DNA from: a virus
Direction: 5' to 3' (one strand)
Virus record (IMG/VR): IMGVR_UViG_3300021376_000069
Coordinates: 1 to 56,547 of that record
DNA: 56,547 nucleotides
Under the pieces are notes generated by a model. That model was given only the letters and a program-made list of their open reading frames with translations, did no database searches and was not told where the DNA came from. This document shows positions 11,601 to 17,535 of this stretch, piece after piece. The position numbers and the translations under genes are program-made. Each line of letters opens with the position of its first letter. The first letter of the stretch is position 1.

Positions 11601-13345
11601 TGAGTTACATAACCAAATTCAGAGATTTGCTTTAAATCACTAGCAAAGCGTTTATTAAGATTTATAGCTTCTATTGATGGTGCTAGCTCCTGCATTAGCT
11701 GAGCATAGACCATTGACTTATATAAAGGACCCTTTCTTTGCTTGGCTAGCTCTGCTAGCTCTTTACCTTTTTCAGTTTGCTTTAAATATTCATTTAAGGC
11801 TTCTGCTTGCTGCATTGATTCTGTTAATGCTACATTTTCGTGTAGCATAGTATCTAACCCTGCAGTGTGGGTTTCCTTAAAGTCAGAAAGTATTTCAGTT
11901 AAAGCTTCCTCACTAGCTCCCTGCTCGAGCATATTAGTGAACATATACAAGCGTGACTGTGCTTCCATAGAAAGACCTATAGGTCTTTTTGCATCTAATA
12001 AGCCTGCATTAATTAACATGCTTTGTTGTGCACGAATCACATCTTGAATATCTAAATTAGAAACCCCAGATGCAGTAGCTTGCATCTTAGCCTGTATATT
12101 ACTAAAATCCTTAAATAGCTTTGCTTCAGTTAAAGACTTATTATATTCAATACCAGTAGCATAAAATGGTTCAGCAGTAGATGCTGATATTGGTTGACCT
12201 AATTGAGCAAATGGACTTGCACTAAGATAAGCTCTAGAACGAATTTCAGCTACATCTGCCTTACTTAAATCTCCAGTGATGTTCTTTTCCGCGCGATACA
12301 TCTGTTCTTCAATTTCTAAATAAGGCTGTGCAATCGCTCTAGTTTGTGCACCAAACTTTTTAGATTCAAAGCTAAGATTAGCAACAAATAAAGCCTTACC
12401 AGCTCTTGTTTGAGCAATTAGCTCCATAATATCTGACATAGGAGCATGCATTACATTTATTTTAGTAGACTCAAAAACATTCTGTACATACTGTCCCGAA
12501 AGCTTAAGTCTTTCAGCATAAGCCTGCTTTAGCTTATTAAAAAAGTTCGGATCATATTTAACATTTTTATCATACAAATATCTTAAATATTCCGCCTCTG
12601 AAGCATTTTGTTTAGCAAATTTTTCAAAGCCCTCTGAGCCTTCTAGTATGTATTTAGCTAAGAATTCCTCATCTCTAGAAAAAGCCTCATGAAAACCAAC
12701 ACCCTTTAATAGCTCCTGATCCTGATAAATGCTTAAATCCTCAAGCATAATCCCAGCCTTTTGAAGCTCTTTCTCTGGTGCTAATATAGTATTGTCAGCA
12801 TCTATTGCTGACAATCTGCGTAATCTATCCTCTAACGCATTTACCTTATTCTCCAAAACAACATTATTATTAAATTTATTCTGAGATTTTAATCGTTCTA
12901 TATTTTGAATTATTTCAGAATATTTGCGCTTATTCATTAAATAATCAGCAAATGCTATATCTCTATATGTCATTTGTTTAAGTAATGGTTCAAATTTAGC
13001 AGGCTCTCTTTGTCTTAATCCAGCTAAAACATCTATATCTACAGTAGAAGCACTAGAAGCTTTAGTAGCTGCATTAGCCTCAGATTCTATTTTTCTTATT
13101 AAATTAACCTCAGGTATATATATATTTAAATTTCGATTATTCAAATCATACATAGCAATTTCATGTATAGACTCAGTCTTAAGACCAAGAGTCTCTATAT
13201 CTAAAATCACTGCATTTTTAAGAATACTCTCAGTACTACCAAAAACCTGCTCTTGTCTAGGCTGGTCAAAAGCCAGTTGTTTTTGACTTGGATCAGAAAG
13301 AAGAGTATAGCTAGCGAAGCTAAAATTAGTTTTTTTCTTTTTCAT
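8645..13345 (-). CDS. Giant virion-operon protein with DEDD-exonuclease-like and SNase domains
   Basis: 1566 aa. Near the N-terminus, VILDIETLGL (Asp49, Glu51) matches the Exo I motif of DnaQ/DEDD exonucleases; a later VANLSFESKKFG resembles Exo II (N..F), separated from Exo I by a long helical insertion. Exo III was not found with confidence. Around residues 1220-1390 lies a staphylococcal-nuclease (thermonuclease) domain: VEDADTITL, FRLAGIDAPE and YGRQVATLM supply the Asp, Arg and Glu expected at the active site. The rest is Gln/Glu/Leu-rich helical sequence. Two nuclease-like modules in a structural operon suggest an injected or packaged nuclease. Confidence 0.8.
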   Translation of the reverse strand: MKKKKTNFSFASYTLLSDPSQKQLAFDQPRQEQVFGSTESILKNAVILDIETLGLKTESIHEIAMYDLNNRNLNIYIPEVNLIRKIESEANAATKASSASTVDIDVLAGLRQREPAKFEPLLKQMTYRDIAFADYLMNKRKYSEIIQNIERLKSQNKFNNNVVLENKVNALEDRLRRLSAIDADNTILAPEKELQKAGIMLEDLSIYQDQELLKGVGFHEAFSRDEEFLAKYILEGSEGFEKFAKQNASEAEYLRYLYDKNVKYDPNFFNKLKQAYAERLKLSGQYVQNVFESTKINVMHAPMSDIMELIAQTRAGKALFVANLSFESKKFGAQTRAIAQPYLEIEEQMYRAEKNITGDLSKADVAEIRSRAYLSASPFAQLGQPISASTAEPFYATGIEYNKSLTEAKLFKDFSNIQAKMQATASGVSNLDIQDVIRAQQSMLINAGLLDAKRPIGLSMEAQSRLYMFTNMLEQGASEEALTEILSDFKETHTAGLDTMLHENVALTESMQQAEALNEYLKQTEKGKELAELAKQRKGPLYKSMVYAQLMQELAPSIEAINLNKRFASDLKQISEFGYVTQSRIIAKPLYRDQVSIFDYAFLERVKVQSPGYDRDFIQSYHEYKQSILNNPLYGYKNREQDYAKLEQELLANNFIYQTSRDAYEFVPELLDKSDQSEKAVATRNALVKFTTDREKTASDTIQSFKKVSSVLNKEQLLQKVDRIFHSDSILPIKPEAEISKGTAEQRVAQQIREALSMAQEHKQTASLLSTGNQKQYSLNVLNEIDEYSRITGYGTTPSGFTEQELTSARATYYSGEAIGSGAGTRTAAGVPNQTDFVEAFFESKHHADTGSNLTTEQILSRDKNNFAYLQKKSIQQAALRSSTFGKSQLAFESDINSINVYGNKSLEQYRLDFEDYQKTGKVITSYGTEYADPSYSKDLSTEQMAKQYAQVNVELEESYKQLPRTANAQVPILTEPELKQHLYEAPIDLSQKPTVTPGVESLESFERVSKQVPLLNASERNQIANKILTESFDNGLDKYYTQLLDSPAGAKFFGMYGAGVLGLAALSLQQTPEKPDSILSPDFDAWFQNQAQFFGGENEFRKRLNDKYYASSEGMSEQGIAPLLRKAMTDFGSPYQGPGISFAVFEDQKLMQERREYTRAAFTERYFTAKGDIYTMLRGFVGARFKEPMRSFPTSVEAITPQEAMSLKGANLVKLNLKDGYDITVEDADTITLQKRGTPDNALAKFMGSGNYSFRLAGIDAPETAHDDRAAQPYAEQAKAILQQMVDEGKDLSLVFDPANVTYGRQVATLMAGDKNLNLELLKRGAVAYLPYEGKGEEQMYNEKAFSAAQKYAMESRRGMFSQPFFQVYNDIYKQTNQSVTFNTFANYNKAARDSNLTNMLGVMLSAQKESKVTDAHKQEIEQIVNDIKFSQTKTKSKLDFLQTARLQLTYQDKRFGKPFQDDYSSIDMHLNPARHNEFLPELQNDLKRLIETKGSKQLTNKLQYNGSMLDNNIALIEATRNPVSHAAMPAASNRNKAARIRQMEALQHNANRSLKANPIQHNRM

Positions 13346-14073
13346 TTATCATCCAATAGAATCTCATCTCCTATCACTATAACATCATCCTGCTGAATTA
13401 ATAAAGCCTCTCTAAGCTTTTGTATCTCCCCCAAAACCTTAGAGTTACTCTGCTCAGAGCCTAGCCTACTAATAAAATTAGCCTTAGCATTTCTAGTCTC
13501 TAAAAGCTTCTCTAACCATTTCTCTCTGCGTTTTTCTAAGCGCTCAATCAATTCAAGCAAAGGATGTAGCTTTGTTTGACTAGAAACATCACCATTCTCA
13601 TTAAACCCAGTAATCTCAGTTAAAAGAAAATCCTTACCAAAGCCATTCTTATCTCCATTGGCTAATACAGTTAAAGCTCTATTCTTATATAAATCAATTA
13701 ACGCTAGCTCATCTACAATAGACATCTCTACTGGATTATTAGGGTCTACATCCAGATGAGACATATACTCTATAATTTTTTGCTCTACAAAATATTTCTC
13801 TACAATACAGCTTTGATTTACAGGATACATATCTAAGCTAAGCTTATTTAACTTACCATTATCATCTACATCAGGAATAGGACAACGAGAAAGAAAGGGA
13901 CACTTATCTGGTCCCTGACATATAATAGGAGAAAGAGTGTGTACGCCTTGTGTAGCAACCTTATTTTTAACACGGTCTAGCTTATGCTGTGGTATTTTAG
14001 ATAAATATTTTTCGTAGCGTTCATCATTCGCTAGCTTATTAAAGTATTGCAGCTGTCGTTCTTGCTTAGACAT
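13342..14073 (-). CDS. Cys-cluster protein, first gene of the packaging operon
   Basis: 243 aa from the chosen ATG at 14073 (MSKQERQ), preceded on the minus strand by AGGA about 6 nt upstream; a longer frame reaches 14118 but its extra residues lack an RBS. A cysteine cluster C-x5-C-x5-C followed by a further Cys about 40 residues on (CQGPDKCPFLSRCPIP) suggests zinc or Fe-S binding. The C-terminal third is a charged coiled coil. As the promoter-proximal gene of the terL operon it could be a small terminase or regulator, but no such family is recognised. Confidence 0.75.
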   Translation of the reverse strand: MSKQERQLQYFNKLANDERYEKYLSKIPQHKLDRVKNKVATQGVHTLSPIICQGPDKCPFLSRCPIPDVDDNGKLNKLSLDMYPVNQSCIVEKYFVEQKIIEYMSHLDVDPNNPVEMSIVDELALIDLYKNRALTVLANGDKNGFGKDFLLTEITGFNENGDVSSQTKLHPLLELIERLEKRREKWLEKLLETRNAKANFISRLGSEQSNSKVLGEIQKLREALLIQQDDVIVIGDEILLDDK

Positions 14074-14330
14074 AAAAATCCTATAGGTAAAAATAAAATA
14101 TAAAATTATAAATTTCAAAATAACAGAAAAAAGGAAAAAGCAAAAGTTTTTTACAATAGATAGTTAAATGTTGGGGGAGGTTTATATAGATAGTCCCGAT
14201 AGCTTTTCGGTCTTTTTGAGCCCACCCCGGGTGACATCTACACTCCCTGCTGGAGTGAACGGGGCTTCCCAGCTGCATCTCATGCAGTGCTACACCTTCG
14301 TAGCGAATCTGTACATAAAAGGAGATTATC
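14074..14330. promoter_or_regulatory. Divergent intergenic region with hairpins
   Basis: This 257-nt gap separates the leftward structural operon from the rightward island, so it must contain divergent promoters; TTTATATAGAT near 14180 is a possible minus-10 on the plus strand. A hairpin CCGA/TCGG (about 14196-14210) followed by TCTTTTT resembles an intrinsic terminator or attenuator reading right. Further right are the hairpins CACTCC/GGAGTG and GCTAC/GTAGC (GCTACACCTTCGTAGC). The gene at 14331 has a strong AAAAGGAGATTATC ribosome binding site. Confidence 0.45.
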
Positions 14331-15221
14331 ATGTACAACTTCATCCTTTCCTTCATCATATCCTTCTTTGGGTTTTTTGCTTTCAGTGAAAAGCCCAAGA
14401 AGGAAGCAGGGCAGTTGCTTGCCTTGCTTGTGTCAATGATTATCCTATGGGAGATTCTCCCTGGGGTATTCTTACCCTTGTCTTCATTTTGCTTCCTCCT
14501 TTACAAGAGGATCGATGAAGATGACCCTGAGTACAGTTATGTGAAAGGTTGGGGGTATAGCTTCTTGGTGCTATCCCTGATGTATCACGGCTGCCAACCC
14601 CAACGCGTCCCTCTAAATCTGCCTGGCAAAACAATTCAAGAATCTTTTGAGTTCAATGACTACTTGCTTTCCAAGCAAGAGCTCTTGACTCATTACAAGA
14701 GCAATTGGAAAGTTACGCGTGGATTGAATTTGGAGAGGAATCTCAAAGCGGATATTCTAGAGCATCCCGCTCGAAAATACCTGTTAGAGAATCCAGCCGT
14801 GTGTGTCTTGCATGTAGGCGAACTGTCCAGCCTGGACTTCGCTACATATAGGACCAACAGTTTGTTGCTGAGTGTCCCACAAGCCTTCTATTCCAATAGG
14901 AGGTTTACCTGTCGAATTGCCATTGTCTACGGACATGGTGATTCCAAGGGTGGGATTCACGGACATTTAACGCATGCTCTTAACGGTGAACCCACGAGGT
15001 TTACTGAGGAAGAGCTAAGACTGGCTTACCCCCAGTTAGAGTTAATGTTCGTGAAATGTAGGGGTGGTCGTAGCTATGACTACAGCTATCCCCTATACGC
15101 TCAAGATGGGAGCTTCTTTACAGCCGAAGAAGGCCAGTCCACCTATGGTGACTGGTTCTTTGAGGCTTGGAAAAGGAGGGCCCTGAAGCAATTCTTTGAC
15201 CTTTACAGGTACGAGGAATAA
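14331..15221 (+). CDS. Unknown membrane-anchored protein, first gene of the island
   Basis: 296 aa. The first 75 residues contain two or three hydrophobic helices (FILSFIISFFGFFAF; LLALLVSMIILWEILPGVFL), predicting an inner-membrane anchor. The remaining 220 residues are soluble, rich in Tyr, Arg and Glu, with histidines in IVYGHGDSKGGIHGHL. No family recognised. Its G+C content is clearly higher than that of the flanking phage genes (one line at 14941 is about 50 percent). A strong Shine-Dalgarno (AAAAGGAGATTATCATG) fixes the start. Two hammerhead ribozymes follow the stop. Confidence 0.75.
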   Translation: MYNFILSFIISFFGFFAFSEKPKKEAGQLLALLVSMIILWEILPGVFLPLSSFCFLLYKRIDEDDPEYSYVKGWGYSFLVLSLMYHGCQPQRVPLNLPGKTIQESFEFNDYLLSKQELLTHYKSNWKVTRGLNLERNLKADILEHPARKYLLENPAVCVLHVGELSSLDFATYRTNSLLLSVPQAFYSNRRFTCRIAIVYGHGDSKGGIHGHLTHALNGEPTRFTEEELRLAYPQLELMFVKCRGGRSYDYSYPLYAQDGSFFTAEEGQSTYGDWFFEAWKRRALKQFFDLYRYEE

Positions 15222-15258
15222 ATAACAAAACAGGGGTAGCGTCCCTTTAAGCCACGCC

Positions 15259-15314
15259 ATGGTCTACAGGGTTGTCCCTGTACTGATGATGGGCCAATTG
15301 AGGCCCGAAACCAT
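15259..15314 (+). ncRNA. Hammerhead ribozyme A, type III
   Basis: Core CTGATGA at 15283-15289 and GAA at 15307-15309. Stem I is a closed hairpin TACAGGG/CCCTGTA (15265-15271 with 15276-15282). Stem II is GGGCC/GGCCC, with one extra T between the core and the stem. Stem III is open: ATGGT (15259-15263) pairs ACCAT (15310-15314). The NUH triplet is GTC, so cleavage is expected after C15264, 43 nt downstream of the upstream stop codon. The extra T at the base of stem II might lower activity. Confidence 0.8.
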
Positions 15315-15394
15315 TTAACTGTAATAGTGCTTTCTATTCAGCACTTAAATATGAATATAAGCAAAATGGGTCTAATCTCATCCAATCTATCAAT

Positions 15395-15455
15395 GACAAG
15401 ATACATAGCGTTCGATGCTATGCTGATGAGACCTAATTCGGGGTCGAAATCTGTC
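15395..15455 (+). ncRNA. Hammerhead ribozyme B, type III
   Basis: Core CTGATGA 15423-15429 and GAA 15446-15448. Stem I hairpin CATAGC/GCTATG (15404-15409, 15417-15422), stem II GACC/GGTC, stem III GACAAGAT (15395-15402) with ATCTGTC (15449-15455) leaving one bulged A. The cleavage triplet is ATA, so the cut falls after A15403. It lies only 139 nt after ribozyme A's cut site, so the two together would release a short RNA. A spurious 64-codon frame (15327-15521) overlaps it and is not annotated. Confidence 0.85.
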
Positions 15456-15518
15456 AAGAGATATCTAAAAAACATTTCTCATCAATACTGGTGGATTAAC
15501 CGCTTAATGAATCAAGCT

Positions 15519-15560
15519 TAGAGCCTCAGCTGCTCTATATTTCTCTTGGTTTATTTTTAA
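15519..15560 (+). terminator. Possible weak intrinsic terminator
   Basis: Hairpin TAGAGC/GCTCTA (15519-15524, 15532-15537) followed by a T-rich but interrupted stretch including TTTATTTTT. It sits directly before a TGACGAGACG motif, the same arrangement as the stronger terminators at 16542, 24177 and 25313. Confidence 0.4.
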
Positions 15561-15561
15561 T

Positions 15562-15578
15562 CCTGTAGTGACGAGACG
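15562..15578 (+). promoter_or_regulatory. TGACGAGACG element, copy 1
   Basis: CCTGTAGTGACGAGACG, the first copy of a motif repeated across the island. It lies between a T-rich terminator-like stretch and the ribosome binding site of the next gene (AAAAGGAGATTCTTATG at 15606). The location suggests a promoter or transcript 5' end element; this is inference from repeated context. Confidence 0.55.
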
Positions 15579-15605
15579 TCAAAGCCGACATAAAAGGAGA
15601 TTCTT

Positions 15606-16379
15606 ATGTCAAATTGTAAACGAGGGATATTCCCTCAAGTCTGGCCAGCACAACTGGCTAATCCAGCTGGTTGCTGGAAAAGTGTTAAGGTGGAGCGTGC
15701 TCCATCAGTTTTACCAATGATTGTTTTAATGATTGTTGGTATCCTTGGTTTAATTTTGGGTTCATTCCTGGTGGAACCTAAAGCTACTCCTTTTTCAGGC
15801 TTGCAAATCTGTAAGCCACAGCCTCAACCCATTCCTCAGCCTCAGCCTGAACCTGAACCTCAGATTGAGCCACAGCCTGAGCCTAAAGCCGAACCTAAAA
15901 CCGAAGTTAAACCTAACCTAATTGATGCTGCTATCGCTGTAGCAAAAGCGCAAGAGTTTGTTTCCTCGTCTAACGAGGAGACTATGCGTTTGAGTTTGCA
16001 AACCGCAATTGAACACTGGGAGTCTCTAGGGGAAACCCAAGATGACATCCAAAACCTAGTAGCGCTATATTACGTGGAAACACGTTATGGCGTGAAAGGG
16101 AAGATTTGCAGGGACGATACTGGCGCTTGTGGTCATTTCCAGATTGTCCCAAAGGTGTGGAAAAAGTTATTCGGCCAGCTCAAAGATGATATCGAGTCTC
16201 AAGCAGAAATGCTTATCGATATTAGGGAACACCTAAAGACATATAGCGCTGATAGGTGGAAGGCTTATTATGCGCTATCATTCAAAGGTGCTCAAGCCGC
16301 TATCAAAAGCGGTAAATTGAGTGCCTATGAAGTAAGAAACAATAAAATTGAGAGCGAAATAAAGGCTCTCTTAAAATAA
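15606..16379 (+). CDS. Membrane-anchored lytic transglycosylase-like protein
   Basis: 257 aa with an N-terminal cytoplasmic segment, one transmembrane helix (PMIVLMIVGILGLILGSFLV, about 38-57) and a TonB-like Pro/Gln/Glu linker (repeated QPEPEP units, about 73-103). A C-terminal domain resembles the lysozyme-fold SLT family: YYVETRYG gives a catalytic Glu158, and GACGHFQIVP matches the GxxGxxQI signature. It would cut peptidoglycan from the membrane, as an entry or lysis enzyme. Strong RBS AAAAGGAGATTCTTATG. A type III hammerhead follows the stop. Confidence 0.75.
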   Translation: MSNCKRGIFPQVWPAQLANPAGCWKSVKVERAPSVLPMIVLMIVGILGLILGSFLVEPKATPFSGLQICKPQPQPIPQPQPEPEPQIEPQPEPKAEPKTEVKPNLIDAAIAVAKAQEFVSSSNEETMRLSLQTAIEHWESLGETQDDIQNLVALYYVETRYGVKGKICRDDTGACGHFQIVPKVWKKLFGQLKDDIESQAEMLIDIREHLKTYSADRWKAYYALSFKGAQAAIKSGKLSAYEVRNNKIESEIKALLK

Positions 16380-16420
16380 AATAACAATCATAAATACTAA
16401 TACTAATTATAATAACTAAA

Positions 16421-16478
16421 TCTTATATAGAGGGTTTCTCCCTCTACTGATGAGGCCTAATTGACGGCCGAAATAAGA
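16421..16478 (+). ncRNA. Hammerhead ribozyme C, type III
   Basis: Core CTGATGA 16447-16453 and GAA 16470-16472. Stem I hairpin TAGAGGG/CCCTCTA (16428-16434, 16440-16446), stem II GGCC/GGCC with loop TAATTGAC, stem III TCTTAT (16421-16426) pairing ATAAGA (16473-16478). The cleavage triplet is ATA and the cut is expected after A16427. All stems are perfectly paired, making this one of the most convincing copies. It lies 48 nt after the transglycosylase stop. Confidence 0.9.
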
Positions 16479-16541
16479 ACATCAGTTTGTATCATATCTT
16501 TTCTGTCATTCTCGCTGTGAATAAATAAATAAGACATTAAC

Positions 16542-16564
16542 AAGACTTTCATTAGTCTTTTTTT
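16542..16564 (+). terminator. Intrinsic terminator
   Basis: AAGACT (16542-16547) pairs AGTCTT (16554-16559) around a TTCATT loop and runs directly into a seven-T tract. It ends the transglycosylase transcription unit and is followed within 20 nt by the second TGACGAGACG element. Confidence 0.8.
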
Positions 16565-16583
16565 GTGCTTCATTTTTTAAACA

Positions 16584-16600
16584 CCTGTAATGACGAGACG
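16584..16600 (+). promoter_or_regulatory. TGACGAGACG element, copy 2
   Basis: CCTGTAATGACGAGACG located just downstream of an intrinsic terminator and upstream of a tRNA-like minihelix. It matches copy 1 at 16 of 17 positions, including the CCTGTA flank, so the conserved unit is longer than the ten-base core. Confidence 0.6.
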
Positions 16601-16605
16601 ATTTC

Positions 16606-16651
16606 AACTCTAGCATGGCGCATTTTCTAGGTTCGATTCCTAGATAGAGTT
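16606..16651 (+). ncRNA. tRNA-like acceptor/T-arm minihelix
   Basis: AACTCTA (16606-16612) pairs TAGAGTT (16645-16651) as a perfect 7-bp acceptor-like stem. Inside it CTAGG/CCTAG encloses TTCGATT (16627-16643), a canonical tRNA T-stem and T-loop. Only 14 nt separate the 5' acceptor strand from the T-arm, so the D and anticodon arms are missing. It begins 6 nt after a TGACGAGACG motif, so it would form at or near an RNA 5' end. A decayed tRNA or a functional mimic are both possible. Confidence 0.6.
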
Positions 16652-16768
16652 TTAGACCAATTATGGTCGAGCTGGGTTTAGTACAACCCTCCAAAAGTAC
16701 TCTTAAGCTAATACAATTCCGTATAAAGCTTTCGTATTTTAACAATCCCAATGTAAGGAGAATGCATC

Positions 16769-17104
16769 ATGGGAAAGTTCAATTTCAAAATTAACAAAGC
16801 CATCAAGGCTGAGTTGATTACACGAGGGTTGTTACCCTTATTCGTTAAGGCCGTAAAAGGTCTGGTAAATCAAGGCGTCGTTGTCACTGACAACAGTAGC
16901 GTCTTGTTGGCTCTTATTTCCTTCATGAAGGATAATAAAGGGTTTTTCACAAGAAAGCAATTGCTAGTAGTGTTGCTAGCATTGTTCCAAAAAGCGAGCT
17001 TTCTCTGTAGGACCGGTTGGTCCGCAGGTGGAGAAAGCTTCCTCGTTGACACAGAGAATGGGACTCTCTATGTCAATCTAAGCCAAGTCCAATTCTACTT
17101 CTAG
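16769..17104 (+). CDS. Small basic hydrophobic protein, unknown
   Basis: 111 aa, starting MGKFNFKINKAIKAEL with RBS TAAGGAGAATGCATC. A central hydrophobic region (LLALISFM; LLVVLLALFQ) could be membrane associated or a buried helix. No family recognised. It is flanked by the tRNA-like element upstream and by a 430-nt structured leader downstream. Codon and base composition match the island rather than the A+T-rich flanks. Confidence 0.6.
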   Translation: MGKFNFKINKAIKAELITRGLLPLFVKAVKGLVNQGVVVTDNSSVLLALISFMKDNKGFFTRKQLLVVLLALFQKASFLCRTGWSAGGESFLVDTENGTLYVNLSQVQFYF

Positions 17105-17122
17105 TAGAGAAAGGTAGCTATC

Positions 17123-17143
17123 ATGCTAATTGATTCGTCCTAA
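17123..17143 (+). CDS. Minigene 1 (six codons)
   Basis: ATG CTA ATT GAT TCG TCC TAA, encoding MLIDSS, preceded by GAGAAAGGTAGCTATC, the same kind of ribosome binding site as real genes of the island. The end of the frame lies in a hairpin ATTCGT/ACGAAT. It ends in CGTCCTAA, as does the minigene at 17226. A regulatory leader peptide is possible; coincidence is not excluded. Confidence 0.35.
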   Translation: MLIDSS

Positions 17144-17162
17144 ACGAATTTGCGTCTAAAGT

Positions 17163-17179
17163 GCAGGTGTAATTCCTGT
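17163..17179 (+). ncRNA. T-loop hairpin in leader RNA
   Basis: GCAGG (17163-17167) pairs CCTGT (17175-17179) around the seven-base loop TGTAATT, resembling a tRNA or riboswitch T-loop. The same geometry (xxAGG, seven-base loop, CCTxx) occurs at 16627 and 35412. No acceptor stem accompanies this copy. Confidence 0.35.
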
Positions 17180-17225
17180 TAATCCCAAACCCCCAAACCC
17201 CAACCCTCACCCAATGGAGATTATT

Positions 17226-17240
17226 ATGGATACGTCCTAA
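17226..17240 (+). CDS. Minigene 2 (four codons)
   Basis: ATG GAT ACG TCC TAA, encoding MDTS, preceded by AATGGAGATTATT, almost the consensus ribosome binding site of the neighbouring genes. It is directly followed by a pseudoknot. Its ACGTCCTAA ending parallels minigene 1. The strong RBS on a four-codon frame is hard to explain as a normal gene and suggests a translation-dependent leader. Confidence 0.35.
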   Translation: MDTS

Positions 17241-17246
17241 AATCCC

Positions 17247-17328
17247 AGAGAGATGCTATTCGTTAGCTTAAACATCTCTCTTAACGCAAGCTAACAAGCG
17301 CACACGTCCCGTGGCTATCCAATAGCCA
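17247..17328 (+). ncRNA. Pseudoknotted leader RNA upstream of RNAP-like gene
   Basis: AGAGAGATG (17247-17255) pairs CATCTCTCT (17273-17281). The loop bases GTTAGCTT (17262-17269) pair AAGCTAAC (17288-17295), an H-type pseudoknot. A second hairpin TGGCTAT/ATAGCCA (17312-17318, 17322-17328) follows. The element contains AAGCG after the pseudoknot, recalling pistol ribozymes, but the remaining pistol stems are not seen, so I leave it as an unassigned structured RNA. Confidence 0.5.
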
Positions 17329-17398
17329 TTACCCGAAGCCCAGAACGTCAACCCTCTCATTCACCTGTTTTGTCTGTCACCATTCTCCTATATATCGG

Positions 17399-17438
17399 AT
17401 AAGCCAAAGCGCTTCGGCGTGGTCTTGGTTTATTTTTT
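17399..17438 (+). terminator. Intrinsic terminator resembling a hammerhead remnant
   Basis: TAAGCCAA (17400-17407) pairs TTGGTTTA (17425-17432) with one G-U pair, around a GCGC-TTCG-GCGT tetraloop hairpin with GGTC bulged, and a TTTTTT run follows. The GCCAA...GGTCTTGG frame is the same as stem I plus the cleavage site of ribozymes F and G, as if the catalytic core had been deleted. Confidence 0.55.
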
Positions 17439-17456
17439 CCGCTATATATTTTGTGA

Positions 17457-17493
17457 CTTGTAATGACGAGACGAAAAATGACGAGACGAGACG
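17457..17493 (+). promoter_or_regulatory. TGACGAGACG elements, copies 3-4 (triple GAGACG)
   Basis: CTTGTAATGACGAGACG (17457-17473) and, six bases later, TGACGAGACGAGACG (17479-17493). They lie after the terminator and 43 nt before the start of the RNAP-like gene. The expansion of the GAGACG unit here is the longest in the window. Confidence 0.55.
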
Positions 17494-17535
17494 AACTCGG
17501 TAAAATCAATTGTACAACTGCATAAGGAGATTACC

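Noticed and set aside
15327-15521. 64-codon frame between the first two island genes
   Set aside because: It runs straight through hammerhead B and lacks a Shine-Dalgarno; the RNA structure explains the sequence better.
17247-17328. Pistol ribozyme
   Set aside because: The pseudoknot and AAGCG fit loosely, but the second stem and closing strand expected for pistol are not found.
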